From NCBI RefSeq assembly GCF_900107195.1, contig NZ_FNPB01000001.1, positions 434,001-498,000 on the forward strand: a stretch of 64,000 nt of DNA, written 5' to 3'. A program made the position numbers and the translations under genes. Under the pieces are notes generated by a model. The model saw nothing but the letters and a program-made list of their open reading frames with translations, did no database searches and was not told the DNA's origin. Below are positions 43,125 through 51,565 of this stretch, piece after piece. The stretch is from Halobellus clavatus. Lineage in GTDB: Archaea; Halobacteriota; Halobacteria; Halobacteriales; Haloferacaceae. How positions within the stretch are numbered: the first letter of the stretch is position 1; each line of letters starts with the position of its first letter.

Positions 43125-44068
43125 TCGACACGCACCTCCTGGGACGGCTCAAAGAAGTAGAAGTACACGATCGCTGCCCCGACCAGAAGGACGAACAGCA
43201 GCGTCGAGACGGCCGCCGCCTCACCGAGGTTGAAGTCGGAGAACGCGGTCCGGTAGGCGTAGATCGACGCGGTCGTGGTGGTGTTTATCGGGCCCCCGTT
43301 CGTCAGAATGAAGATGATGTCGAATTTGTTGAACATCCAGACGCCACGCAGCAGCACCACGATGAAGAGCACGCCTTTGAGATTCGGGAGCGTGATGTCT
43401 TTGAAGCGGTCCCACCGCGAGGCACCCGAAACCGTCGCGGCCTCGTAGATGCTCGCCGGGATGCTCTGGAGTCGTGCCAGGACGATGATCGTCACGAAGA
43501 TGGTGAACTTCCAGCTACTGGTGACGATCACCGACAGCATCGCCAAGTCGGTCGTCCCGTACCACGCGATGAATTCGGAGATCAGCCCGACCTCGACGAG
43601 CAGCTGATTGATGATTCCGTACCGGGCGTTACCCATCCACAGCGCGACGAAGCTCAAGACGGCCGTCGGGACGATGTAGGGAACGAGCGCGATCGCGCGG
43701 ATCACGCGCTTGAAACTGAATTTCCGATCGAGGAGGATCGCCAGTGCGGTCCCCGTGGTGACCTGGAGCACGACGGAGCCGGCCGCGAAGATCACCGACC
43801 GACGGATACTGGCCCAGAAATCGCTGTTTGCGAGGACTGTCTCGAAATTCTCGATGCCGGCCCAGGTCCAGGACGGCTGAAACGCCCCGACCTCGAAGAA
43901 CGAGGCCGCCAGCGCCCACAGCATCGGGAACATATTCACGAACCCGAACACGGCGAGCGCGGGGACCACGGTCAGAGCGACGAACACCCATCGTTTAGAC
44001 AGCATCCCGAACAGATCCTGGCGATATCCGTGTAATTGGCCCGATGCCAGGGACTCTCGAAGAGACAT
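43121..44068 (-). CDS. ABC transporter permease, MalF/UgpA-like
   Basis: A 315-residue permease with about six helices. The EAA loop reads YEAATVSGASRWDRFKDITL, then PNLKGVLFIVVLLRG; the C-terminal segment LTNGGPINTTTTASIYAYRT is typical of sugar permeases. It has its own promoter: a minus-strand TATA-like ATTAAAATTAAG near 44098 lies about 30 bases before its ATG. So although it follows the ATPase gene by 192 bases it may be transcribed separately. It pairs with the MalG-like protein. Confidence 0.9.
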   Translation of the reverse strand: MSLRESLASGQLHGYRQDLFGMLSKRWVFVALTVVPALAVFGFVNMFPMLWALAASFFEVGAFQPSWTWAGIENFETVLANSDFWASIRRSVIFAAGSVVLQVTTGTALAILLDRKFSFKRVIRAIALVPYIVPTAVLSFVALWMGNARYGIINQLLVEVGLISEFIAWYGTTDLAMLSVIVTSSWKFTIFVTIIVLARLQSIPASIYEAATVSGASRWDRFKDITLPNLKGVLFIVVLLRGVWMFNKFDIIFILTNGGPINTTTTASIYAYRTAFSDFNLGEAAAVSTLLFVLLVGAAIVYFYFFEPSQEVRVE

Positions 44069-44260
44069 ACCGCTCTATGTGCGCAGCCTGCACTTAATTT
44101 TAATGTACAATGCTTCGGGATATGACGGCCGAAACAGAGGCTGAGAAGCGCGTTCCACGTAGACAGGGGCTGGTGACTCGGGTCGAAAACGGCGTTCGAA
44201 GCGTCGTCGCTGCCGTCAATCTCGAATGCGGTCGCTCCGACCGGCCGGTGACTGTGCCCC

Positions 44261-45394
44261 TCACACCGACTCGGTCGGTTCGTTGCGCTGGACGTCCGCG
44301 ATCGGGTGGGCGAGCGCTTCGCCCGACTCGCCGTCGAAGAGGTGGACGTCGGCCCAGTCGAAGGCGACCGACACGGTGCTCCCCTCGGCGAGGGTGTCCG
44401 TGCTGAGGTTCAGTGCGCGGATCTCGCCGTCGTCGATGTCGACGGTCGCGAGCCGCCGGTCGCCGATCCGCTCGATCAGTTCGAGCGTCCCGGTGAGTTT
44501 GCCCGCGTCGGGATCCGGGAGGACGTCGACGCGCTCGGGGCGGATACCGACCTCGACGTCGGTACCCACCGGCCGGCCCTCGGTGAGTTCGCGTTCCGTC
44601 GCCTCCCCGCCGAGATCGACAGTGACCCGGTCACCGCCCCCGTCGCCGAGTGTCGCCGGCACGAGATTTATCGACGGATTGCCGATGAACGCCGCGACGA
44701 AGGTGTTCTCGGGCGATTCGTAGAGTTCGTCCGGGGACCCGATTCCCATCACGTGCCCGTCGTTCATCACCGCGATCCGGTCGCTCATCGAGAGGGCTTC
44801 GCTCTGGTCGTGCGTGACGTAGATTGTCGGCACGCCGGCCCGCTCGTGGATCCGCTGGATCTCCTTGCGGATCTCGACCTTCAGTTGTGCGTCGAGGTCC
44901 GAGAGCGGCTCGTCCATCAGGAGCGCGCTCGGATTGTACACGATTGTCCGAGCGATGGCCGTCCGCTGCCGCTGGCCGCCGCTCAGTTCGCCCGGATACT
45001 TGTTGAGCAGTTCGGGGATCTGCATCAACTCTGCGACCTCGCGGGCGCGTTCCTGACGCTCCGTCTTGTCGACACCGCGGACCTTCAGGGGGTACGCGAT
45101 GTTCTCGACGACGTTCATATGCGGGTACAGCGCGATGTCCTGGAACATCATCGCCAGCCCGCGGTTGTTCGGGGCCGTCTGCGTGACGTCCTCGCCGTCG
45201 ACCAGGATCTGCCCGCTGGTGGGCGTTTCGAGCCCGGCGATACAACGCAGCGTGGTCGACTTCCCGCAGCCCGAGGGCCCGACGAGCGTGAAGAACTCGT
45301 TGGCGCCGATCTCGAAGTCGATGCTGTCGACGGCGAGTTCTTCGCTCGAGCCGACCTGATATATTTTGGTTAGCGATTTCACTTCGACAGTCAT
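44261..45394 (-). CDS. ABC transporter ATPase, MalK/UgpC-like
   Basis: A 377-residue carbohydrate-uptake ATPase starting MTVEVKSLTKIYQVGSSEEL at 45394. Walker A is LVGPSGCGKSTTLRCIAG, the Q-loop is MMFQDIALYPHMNV, the signature is LSGGQRQRTAIARTIV, Walker B is LLMDEPLSDLDAQLK and the switch His is in YVTHDQSEAL. The C-terminal regulatory domain (about 235-377) is the TOBE/OB type, with GIRPERVDV. It energises the MalF/MalG-like permease downstream. It is divergent from amidohydrolase copy 2, linking transport with the module. Confidence 0.92.
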   Translation of the reverse strand: MTVEVKSLTKIYQVGSSEELAVDSIDFEIGANEFFTLVGPSGCGKSTTLRCIAGLETPTSGQILVDGEDVTQTAPNNRGLAMMFQDIALYPHMNVVENIAYPLKVRGVDKTERQERAREVAELMQIPELLNKYPGELSGGQRQRTAIARTIVYNPSALLMDEPLSDLDAQLKVEIRKEIQRIHERAGVPTIYVTHDQSEALSMSDRIAVMNDGHVMGIGSPDELYESPENTFVAAFIGNPSINLVPATLGDGGGDRVTVDLGGEATERELTEGRPVGTDVEVGIRPERVDVLPDPDAGKLTGTLELIERIGDRRLATVDIDDGEIRALNLSTDTLAEGSTVSVAFDWADVHLFDGESGEALAHPIADVQRNEPTESV

Positions 45395-45496
45395 TGACTT
45401 TCGTGGGGATTCCGCGGTATCGGATAATAATCTTGCGGAGGGCGCGATGGCGAGCAGCCGTGATCCGGCGAGCGAGGCGCTGTTCCGGGCACCACA

Positions 45497-45508
45497 ATCA
45501 TTATAGGC
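45497..45508 (+). promoter_or_regulatory. TATA box of amidohydrolase copy 2
   Basis: AATCATTATAGG is centred about 27 bases before the ATG at 45530. Equivalent boxes precede copy 1 (minus strand, about 23488), copy 3 (TTAATATAC, about 46686), copy 4 (GTTTATGAAC, about 50437) and the relic (GCTTAAGAG, about 35168), so every module has its own leaderless promoter. Confidence 0.55.
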
Positions 45509-45529
45509 GGCGGTAGCCACCATCGGGCT

Positions 45530-46606
45530 ATGAAACCTGGGCGATTCATCGTCGAGACCCACTGTCACGCACAGCGTCACGCGGTGAACATACAAAAAGA
45601 GGGAGATTCGAGTTATGGGAACCTCGCGGACAAGATGAAACTCGCCGTTCCGGCCGACGAGGCCGACGGCGACGAGGACGTCGTCATTTACGACAACTCC
45701 GATCGGGTGCTCCGCGATATGGACACCTATGGCGTCGATATGGCGGTGCTCCTCTCGGGATTCGGGATGACCAACGAGATCAACAAACAGATCATCGACG
45801 AGAACCCAGACACGTTCATCGCGGCCGCAGCACCCGCGCAGACGAAGAAGAAGGCCCTCCGCGGCGAAGAGGAGTGGACCTGGGAGGCCGCGGCCGCCGA
45901 ACTCGACGAGTGGCTCTCGAAGGACGGCTTCCGGATGACCGGCGAGGGGATCCGCGGGGACCCCACGCGGACCGAGCCGATCGAGTGGTCCCAGCGGAAG
46001 AAGGACATGCGTCACGTCTTCGACGTCGCCGCGAAACACGACGTTCCGGTCCGCTGGCACACCGGCTACGCCTCCGGCTACGGGGGAAATCACCTGTTCA
46101 ACCTCTATCCAGACTGGTCGGATCCGACGCTCGCCTCGCAGTTGAAGGCCGAGTACCCCGAGGTCCCGATCATCTTCGATCACGGCGGCATGCAGGCCGG
46201 CTGGCAAGAGGACTACGTCGACAAGTGCTGTCAGGTGGCCGCGACCTTCGACGACGTGTATATCGAGATCGGCCTCTACTGGAAGGACCTGATGAAGAAG
46301 CCGCTGAACGATCCGAACATCAGCATCGAGCAGATCCTGTGGGGCAACGACTGGGGCGCATCGATGGTCCAGCACAGCCAGCCGAACGAGGACCCGCCGG
46401 TCTTCTGGGAACAGATCGAGTCGCGTGGGCTCCCCGCCCATCAGCCCGATTACTGGGGTGCTGGACTCCGGCAACTCCAGAAGTTCGCGATGGAAGAGGA
46501 CCTGCCGCAGGAGGAACTCAATCTCATCCTCGGCGGCAACGCGGTCCGGCTCTTCGACATCAAGGTCGAGGACGATCGGATGTTCCGAAACTACATCGAC
46601 ATCTGA
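45530..46606 (+). CDS. Metal-dependent amidohydrolase, module copy 2
   Basis: A 358-residue ACMSD/COG2159-like TIM barrel beginning MKPGRFIVETHCHAQRHA, so the metal pair is H-C-H with Glu instead of Asp before it. Further ligands are His in VPVRWHTGYASGYGG, His in IIFDHGGMQAGW, and Asp in ILWGNDWGASM (the usual T-D is N-D here). It is very similar to copy 4 and clearly a recent duplicate. No ligase follows directly; the next gene is copy 3 and then ligase 3, so this looks like an enlarged module of two hydrolases and one ligase. Confidence 0.85.
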   Translation: MKPGRFIVETHCHAQRHAVNIQKEGDSSYGNLADKMKLAVPADEADGDEDVVIYDNSDRVLRDMDTYGVDMAVLLSGFGMTNEINKQIIDENPDTFIAAAAPAQTKKKALRGEEEWTWEAAAAELDEWLSKDGFRMTGEGIRGDPTRTEPIEWSQRKKDMRHVFDVAAKHDVPVRWHTGYASGYGGNHLFNLYPDWSDPTLASQLKAEYPEVPIIFDHGGMQAGWQEDYVDKCCQVAATFDDVYIEIGLYWKDLMKKPLNDPNISIEQILWGNDWGASMVQHSQPNEDPPVFWEQIESRGLPAHQPDYWGAGLRQLQKFAMEEDLPQEELNLILGGNAVRLFDIKVEDDRMFRNYIDI

Positions 46607-46715
46607 CCAGTCGAGCGGTTTTTTCCGGGACTGGCGGAACACCGTTTCGGGGCGAGTGCCGAACTGCGGGGTGACAGTACATTAATATACGGCCGTGACA
46701 ATCTCGGGGTAAGCT

Positions 46716-47819
46716 ATGAGAATGGGTCGATTCGTCATCGATACGCACGTGCACGGACAGCGGGTCGCGGTCAACTTCCAAGACCGCGAAGAGCGGCCGG
46801 ACTACGCCACGCTGAGCAAGCTGATGTGGAACGCGGAGGACGCCGATCAGGCGGACGACGACGCCGAGATCGTCACCTATCGCAACACCGACCGGCTCCT
46901 GTACGACATGGACCTCTACGACATCGATATGGTCTGTCTCCAGCCCGGCTTCGGATTCAGCGACCGCCTCCACGGGAAGATGGTCGAAGAGCACCCCGAC
47001 AAGTTCGTCGCGTTCGCGCACCCGTACGAAACGAACCGGAAAGCGGTCGCGGGCGAAGAAGAGTGGGACATCGACCGCGCCTGTGAGGAACTCGACGAGC
47101 GACTGAGCCAGGACGGGTTCGTCGGCATCGGAGAGATGCTCCCGTTCGATCCGACGATCGTCGACCGCGCCGAGCGCGTCCCGTGGGAGGAGCGACACGA
47201 TCAGCTCCGGAAGATCTACGACGTCGCCGCGAAGCACGACGTGCCGGTCCGGTGGCACCCCGGATCGGTCAACGGCGGCTACGAACGCGACCCGAGTACC
47301 CTGCTGCCGGATCGCCGCAGCATCAAGTACGCCGTCGATCTCCACCTCGAATATCCCGACGTCCCGATCATCATCGATCACGGCGGCGTCCAGGGCAACT
47401 GGCGGAAGAACGTCGAGGAGTCCTGTAACGTCGCAGCCACCTACGACAACGTCTATCTCGAGATCGGGAACTACTGGTCGGATCTGATCAAACGGCCGAT
47501 GAACGATCCGAACATCGGCGCGGATCAGCTGATCTACGGCACCGACTGGGGCGCCTCGTGGATCGCCGAGAACAACCCGGCGAACCGCTCGACCGGCGAG
47601 TACGACTACCCGCCGCAGCGGTGGACGCAGATCAAAGAGCGCGGGCTGCAGGCGCATCAGGCCGACGCGTGGGGGAGCTCCCAGCGGCAGATCGACAAGT
47701 ACGCCCGTGAGATGGACCTCCCGGCCGACGACCTCAATCTCATCATGGGTGGAAACGTCTGCCGACTGCTCGACATCGATCCGCCACACAAGCGGCTGTT
47801 CCCGAAATACATCGACTGA
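46716..47819 (+). CDS. Metal-dependent amidohydrolase, module copy 3
   Basis: A 367-residue enzyme beginning MRMGRFVIDTHVHGQRVA. Ligands are D-T-H-V-H, His in VPVRWHPGSVNGGY, His in IIIDHGGVQGNW and Asp in LIYGTDWGASW. It is nearer to copy 1 than to copies 2 and 4 in having a D-T-H-V-H motif and an IDPPHKRLFPKYID C-terminus. The stop lies two bases before the ligase 3 ATG, so the pair is tightly coupled. The divergence between copies 1/3 and 2/4 suggests two substrate classes or two steps of one pathway. Confidence 0.85.
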   Translation: MRMGRFVIDTHVHGQRVAVNFQDREERPDYATLSKLMWNAEDADQADDDAEIVTYRNTDRLLYDMDLYDIDMVCLQPGFGFSDRLHGKMVEEHPDKFVAFAHPYETNRKAVAGEEEWDIDRACEELDERLSQDGFVGIGEMLPFDPTIVDRAERVPWEERHDQLRKIYDVAAKHDVPVRWHPGSVNGGYERDPSTLLPDRRSIKYAVDLHLEYPDVPIIIDHGGVQGNWRKNVEESCNVAATYDNVYLEIGNYWSDLIKRPMNDPNIGADQLIYGTDWGASWIAENNPANRSTGEYDYPPQRWTQIKERGLQAHQADAWGSSQRQIDKYAREMDLPADDLNLIMGGNVCRLLDIDPPHKRLFPKYID

Positions 47820-47821
47820 CG

Positions 47822-49390
47822 ATGGAGTCGTCCGCAACCTCGGAGATGCCGACCATCCGGGAACTGTCCAGCATCGCCGTCGAGAACAACCCCAACAAGG
47901 TCGCCTACGCCGAGGGGATCGACGGGCGAGAGATCACCTGGGCGACGTTCGACGAGCGGAGCAAGCGGGCCGCGAACGGGCTTCGCGAGCACGTCGGTCA
48001 GGGCGATCGCGTCGCGTACCTGTGTGAGGGGAGCGTTTCGCACGTTACGCTGTGGAACGGCGCGCTGAAGGCTGGCTGTATCGTTTCGAACCTCCACGTT
48101 CGCGAATCGCCGGAGACGACGCGGTCCTGTATCGACTCGCTCCGCCCGCGAGTGCTCGTCGTCGACGAGGCGCGCTCGGCGTTCGTCGAAGCGCACGTCT
48201 ACGACCGGATCTCGACGGACCTCGCGGCCGTCGTGACGACGGGCGAACCCCAGACGGACTACGAGGTCTCGATGGACGATCTGCTGGCGGACCAGCCGGC
48301 CGAAGAACCCGACGTCAACGTCGGTGCGGACGATCCCGCCGCGGTGATCTGGACGTCCGGGACGACCGGGGAGCCGAAGGGCTGGACGCACACCAACCGA
48401 GCCCTGATGCATCGGGGATCGAAACTCGCCCACAAGAAGGGAATGACCCGTCGGACCCGAGTGCCGAACGTGTTTTCACCGTCGTTCGCGGCGTGGTACT
48501 CGACGACGCTGCCAGCGCTGCTCTCGAACGCCTCCTCGTACTTCCTGCCCGACTGGGAGCCCGAGCGGTACGTGCAGTGCCTCGAAGAACGGTCGATCAC
48601 GACCGCGAACCTCGTGCCCACGATGTGGCGTGAGATCCTCCGGTTGGAGAACCTAGACGAGTACGACCTGAGCAGCCTCCGGGAGATCGAGGCGGCGGGG
48701 GAGACGCTCGATGCGACGACGCTGACGAACCTCCGTGAGCACATCTGCGAGACCGTCTCGCAGTCGTACGCCGCGACAGAGACCTGTGGGACGAACATCG
48801 CGAACGACGAGATCGGCGACGATCGGCTCGAGAGCGTCGGCAAACCGCTCTTGGGCATCCAGATCCGAGTGGTTCAGGAGGGCGGCGATCCCGACGACGT
48901 GCTGGAACCCGGGAAGATCGGCGAAGTGATCGTCAAGAGTAGCGACTCGGCCGCGTGGGTGTGGGGAGATACGGCGAAAACCGACGACGCCTTCCAGGAC
49001 GGCTGGTGGTACTCGGGCGATCTCGGGTACAAAGACGAGGACGGCTACCTCTACATCGAGGGTCGCGACGACAATATGATCCTCTCGAAGGGGCTCAAGG
49101 TGTTCCCGACGCCTATCGAAGAGCGGCTCAACACCCATCCGGACGTCGTCGAGACCGGCGTCGTCGGCGTCGATGACGAGGAGTACGGCGAGAAGGTGAC
49201 CGCCGTCGTCACCCGGAGCGATCCGGAGCTGACAGCCGAAGAACTCGACGAGTGGTGTCTCGAGAGTGACAAGCTGTCACGCTTCGAGCGACCGCGGACG
49301 TATCACTTCCGCGACGAGACGCTCCCACGGACCTCCAGCGACAAACTCGATCGGCAGACGATCAGAGAGCAACTGGAAGCCGAGCGCTGA
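47822..49390 (+). CDS. Class I adenylate-forming acyl-CoA ligase, module copy 3
   Basis: A 522-residue ligase directly behind amidohydrolase 3. A3 is WTSGTTGEPKGWTHTNR, A5 is QSYAATETCGTNI, A7 is WWYSGDLGYKDEDGYLYIEG, A8 is GRDDNMILSKGLKV, and the C-terminal catalytic lysine is in RTSSDKLDRQ. It shares VAYLCEGSVSHVTLWNGALK with copies 2 and 4. The A8 Asp/Asn change (DDNMI for SDFMI) near the hinge is a copy-specific feature. It probably activates the same carboxylate handled by the adjacent hydrolases. Confidence 0.88.
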   Translation: MESSATSEMPTIRELSSIAVENNPNKVAYAEGIDGREITWATFDERSKRAANGLREHVGQGDRVAYLCEGSVSHVTLWNGALKAGCIVSNLHVRESPETTRSCIDSLRPRVLVVDEARSAFVEAHVYDRISTDLAAVVTTGEPQTDYEVSMDDLLADQPAEEPDVNVGADDPAAVIWTSGTTGEPKGWTHTNRALMHRGSKLAHKKGMTRRTRVPNVFSPSFAAWYSTTLPALLSNASSYFLPDWEPERYVQCLEERSITTANLVPTMWREILRLENLDEYDLSSLREIEAAGETLDATTLTNLREHICETVSQSYAATETCGTNIANDEIGDDRLESVGKPLLGIQIRVVQEGGDPDDVLEPGKIGEVIVKSSDSAAWVWGDTAKTDDAFQDGWWYSGDLGYKDEDGYLYIEGRDDNMILSKGLKVFPTPIEERLNTHPDVVETGVVGVDDEEYGEKVTAVVTRSDPELTAEELDEWCLESDKLSRFERPRTYHFRDETLPRTSSDKLDRQTIREQLEAER

Positions 49391-49447
49391 GGCGAGCGTC
49401 ACTTCGCGGTCCGTGCGCTATCGACGGGACCGAACAATCGTTTGTGC

Positions 49448-50356
49448 TCACCCCGAGACAGTGATGAGTGCGACGCCCGCGACGACGACGGCCGACGCCG
49501 CGAGGAGTTGCCAGGAGACGCGCTCTAAGCGCTCGGGCATAAACAGCGCCGAGAGGACCACGACGAACAGCGTGTTCGTCACGATCAGCGGACTCACCAC
49601 GTTCACCGGCGCGATCGTGAGCGCGACGTAGTACCCGAGCAGGAAGAGCGTGTTCGTGACGCCGGCGAAGACGAACCACTGGGCGTTCTGCCCGCGGAGC
49701 GTCGTCGCTGCGGGCAGCGCACCGCGCCACCACAGGTAGCCGGCGATCCCCGTGACCGCGGCGATCGACTTGAGCAAGAGGCCGACCAGCGCCGGCGTCC
49801 CCTCGTCGAAGCCGACGTTCGCGAAGATGGGCTCCCAGCCGACTGCGACGGCAGCCAGAAACGGAATCGAGAGGCCGATCAGGAGTTCGCGCCGCGAGAG
49901 GGCTGCGGCGTTGTCGTTGCTGGTCCGCCAGGCGATGACGGCGATGCCCGAGACGACGAGCACCACCCCGACGCCGTGGGTGAGAGAGAGCGTCTCGTCG
50001 AGGAAGATGACGCCGAGTCCAGTCGAGATCAGCGCCCACGAGGCGATGATGGGCGCGGTTCGGCTCGCGCCGATCCGGTCGATGCTCGTGAACATCAGCG
50101 CGCGGCCGATCAGCGTCCCCAACACCCCCGCAACGACGAACGACAGCAGGGAGGTTCGCGTCAGGCCGTAGTCCGGATAGTAGACGACGGCGACGATCGG
50201 CAGCAGGATCGCGACGTTGCAGACGGCGACGAGGAGAATCGCATCGGAGGTGCGACCGCCCTCGGTTCCTTTCCGTACCGAGAGGTTCGAGACCGCAGAA
50301 CAGACCGCCGCCCCGATCGCGAGTCCAATCCCTGCGAGGTGAGCGCCCACGACCAT
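49448..50356 (-). CDS. EamA/DMT-superfamily transporter
   Basis: A 302-residue membrane protein with ten helices in two EamA repeats, starting MVVGAHLAGIGLAIGAAVCS at 50356. A minus-strand TATA-like ACTATATCGC about 29 bases upstream supports this start. The conserved first-repeat region includes GRALMFTSIDRIGASRTAPI and the second LGYYVALTIAPVNVVSPLIV. DMT proteins export or import metabolites such as amino acids or organic acids. It lies between two module copies on the opposite strand and may move the substrate or a pathway by-product. Confidence 0.87.
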   Translation of the reverse strand: MVVGAHLAGIGLAIGAAVCSAVSNLSVRKGTEGGRTSDAILLVAVCNVAILLPIVAVVYYPDYGLTRTSLLSFVVAGVLGTLIGRALMFTSIDRIGASRTAPIIASWALISTGLGVIFLDETLSLTHGVGVVLVVSGIAVIAWRTSNDNAAALSRRELLIGLSIPFLAAVAVGWEPIFANVGFDEGTPALVGLLLKSIAAVTGIAGYLWWRGALPAATTLRGQNAQWFVFAGVTNTLFLLGYYVALTIAPVNVVSPLIVTNTLFVVVLSALFMPERLERVSWQLLAASAVVVAGVALITVSG

Positions 50357-50464
50357 CGTCGACCCATTGCGCCAGGGGCGATATAGTTGTTGAGGTGTGG
50401 CGTGGGGTGTACTGCACCATTTCACCCGAACGTTTATGAACGATCCCCGAACACTCAGGGCCAT

Positions 50465-51547
50465 ATGAAATTAGGACGATTCATCGTCGAAACGCACTGC
50501 CACGCGCAGCGCCACGCCGTCCGGATCCAGGACCACGGCGACGACTCGGCGTACGAGACCCTGCCGGACAAGATGAAGATGGCCGTCCCCGCCGAGGAGT
50601 CCGACGGCGAAGACGACGTCATCGTCTACGACAACTCCGATCGGGTGCTCCGCGATATGGACACCTACGGCGTCGATATGGCCGTCCTGCTCCCGAGTTT
50701 TGGGATGACCAACGAGATCAACAAACAGATCATCGACGAGAACCCAGACACGTTCATCGCGGCTGCTGCGCCCGTCCAGACGAAGAAGAAGGCCCTCCGC
50801 GGCGAGGAGGAGTGGTCCTGGGAGGCCGCAGCCGCCGAACTCGACGAGTGGCTCTCGAAGGACGGCTTCCGGATGACCGGCGAGGGAATCCGCGGGGACC
50901 CCACCCGGACCGAGCCGGTCGAGTGGTCCCAGCGGAAGAAGGACATACGTCACGTCTTCGACGTGGCAGCCGATCACGAGGTTCCGGTCCGCTGGCACAC
51001 GGGCTACGTGTCCGGCTACGGCGGCGCGCACGGCCTGTTCAACATCTTCCCCGACTGGTCGGACCCGACACTCGCCTCACAGATGAAAGCGGAGTATCCC
51101 GAGGTGCCGATCATCTTCGATCACGGTGGGATGCAGGCCGGCTGGCAGGAACACCACGTCGAGAAGTGTTGTCAGGTGGCCGCGACGTTCGACGACGTGT
51201 ACCTGGAGATCGGTCTGTACTGGCCGGAACTGATGAAGAAGCCGCTGAACGATCCGAACATCAGCATCGAGCAGATCCTGTGGGGGACCGACTGGGGCGC
51301 CTCGATGGTCGAACACAGCCAGCCGAACGAGGACCCGCCCTACTACTGGGAGCAGATCAACGAGCGGGGACTGCCCGCGCACCAGTCAGACTACTGGGGG
51401 CCGAGTCTGCGCCAACTCCAGAAGTTCGCGATGGAACAGGATCTGCCGCAGGAGGAACTCAATCTCATCCTCGGCGGCAACGCGGTCCGGCTCTTCGACA
51501 TCGAGGTCGAGGACGACCGGATGTTCCGGAACTACATCGACGTCTGA
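50465..51547 (+). CDS. Metal-dependent amidohydrolase, module copy 4
   Basis: A 360-residue near-duplicate of copy 2, beginning MKLGRFIVETHCHAQRHA. Ligands are in H-C-H, VPVRWHTGYVSGYGG, IIFDHGGMQAGW and ILWGTDWGASM (the canonical T-D is kept here). The start at 50465 fits a TATA-like GTTTATGAAC about 28 bases upstream. The stop lies 18 bases before ligase 4. Intact ligand residues argue that this is a working enzyme; the reaction (hydrolysis or decarboxylation) cannot be told from sequence. Confidence 0.87.
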   Translation: MKLGRFIVETHCHAQRHAVRIQDHGDDSAYETLPDKMKMAVPAEESDGEDDVIVYDNSDRVLRDMDTYGVDMAVLLPSFGMTNEINKQIIDENPDTFIAAAAPVQTKKKALRGEEEWSWEAAAAELDEWLSKDGFRMTGEGIRGDPTRTEPVEWSQRKKDIRHVFDVAADHEVPVRWHTGYVSGYGGAHGLFNIFPDWSDPTLASQMKAEYPEVPIIFDHGGMQAGWQEHHVEKCCQVAATFDDVYLEIGLYWPELMKKPLNDPNISIEQILWGTDWGASMVEHSQPNEDPPYYWEQINERGLPAHQSDYWGPSLRQLQKFAMEQDLPQEELNLILGGNAVRLFDIEVEDDRMFRNYIDV

Positions 51548-51565
51548 GCCGGAGGCACCAAGTCG

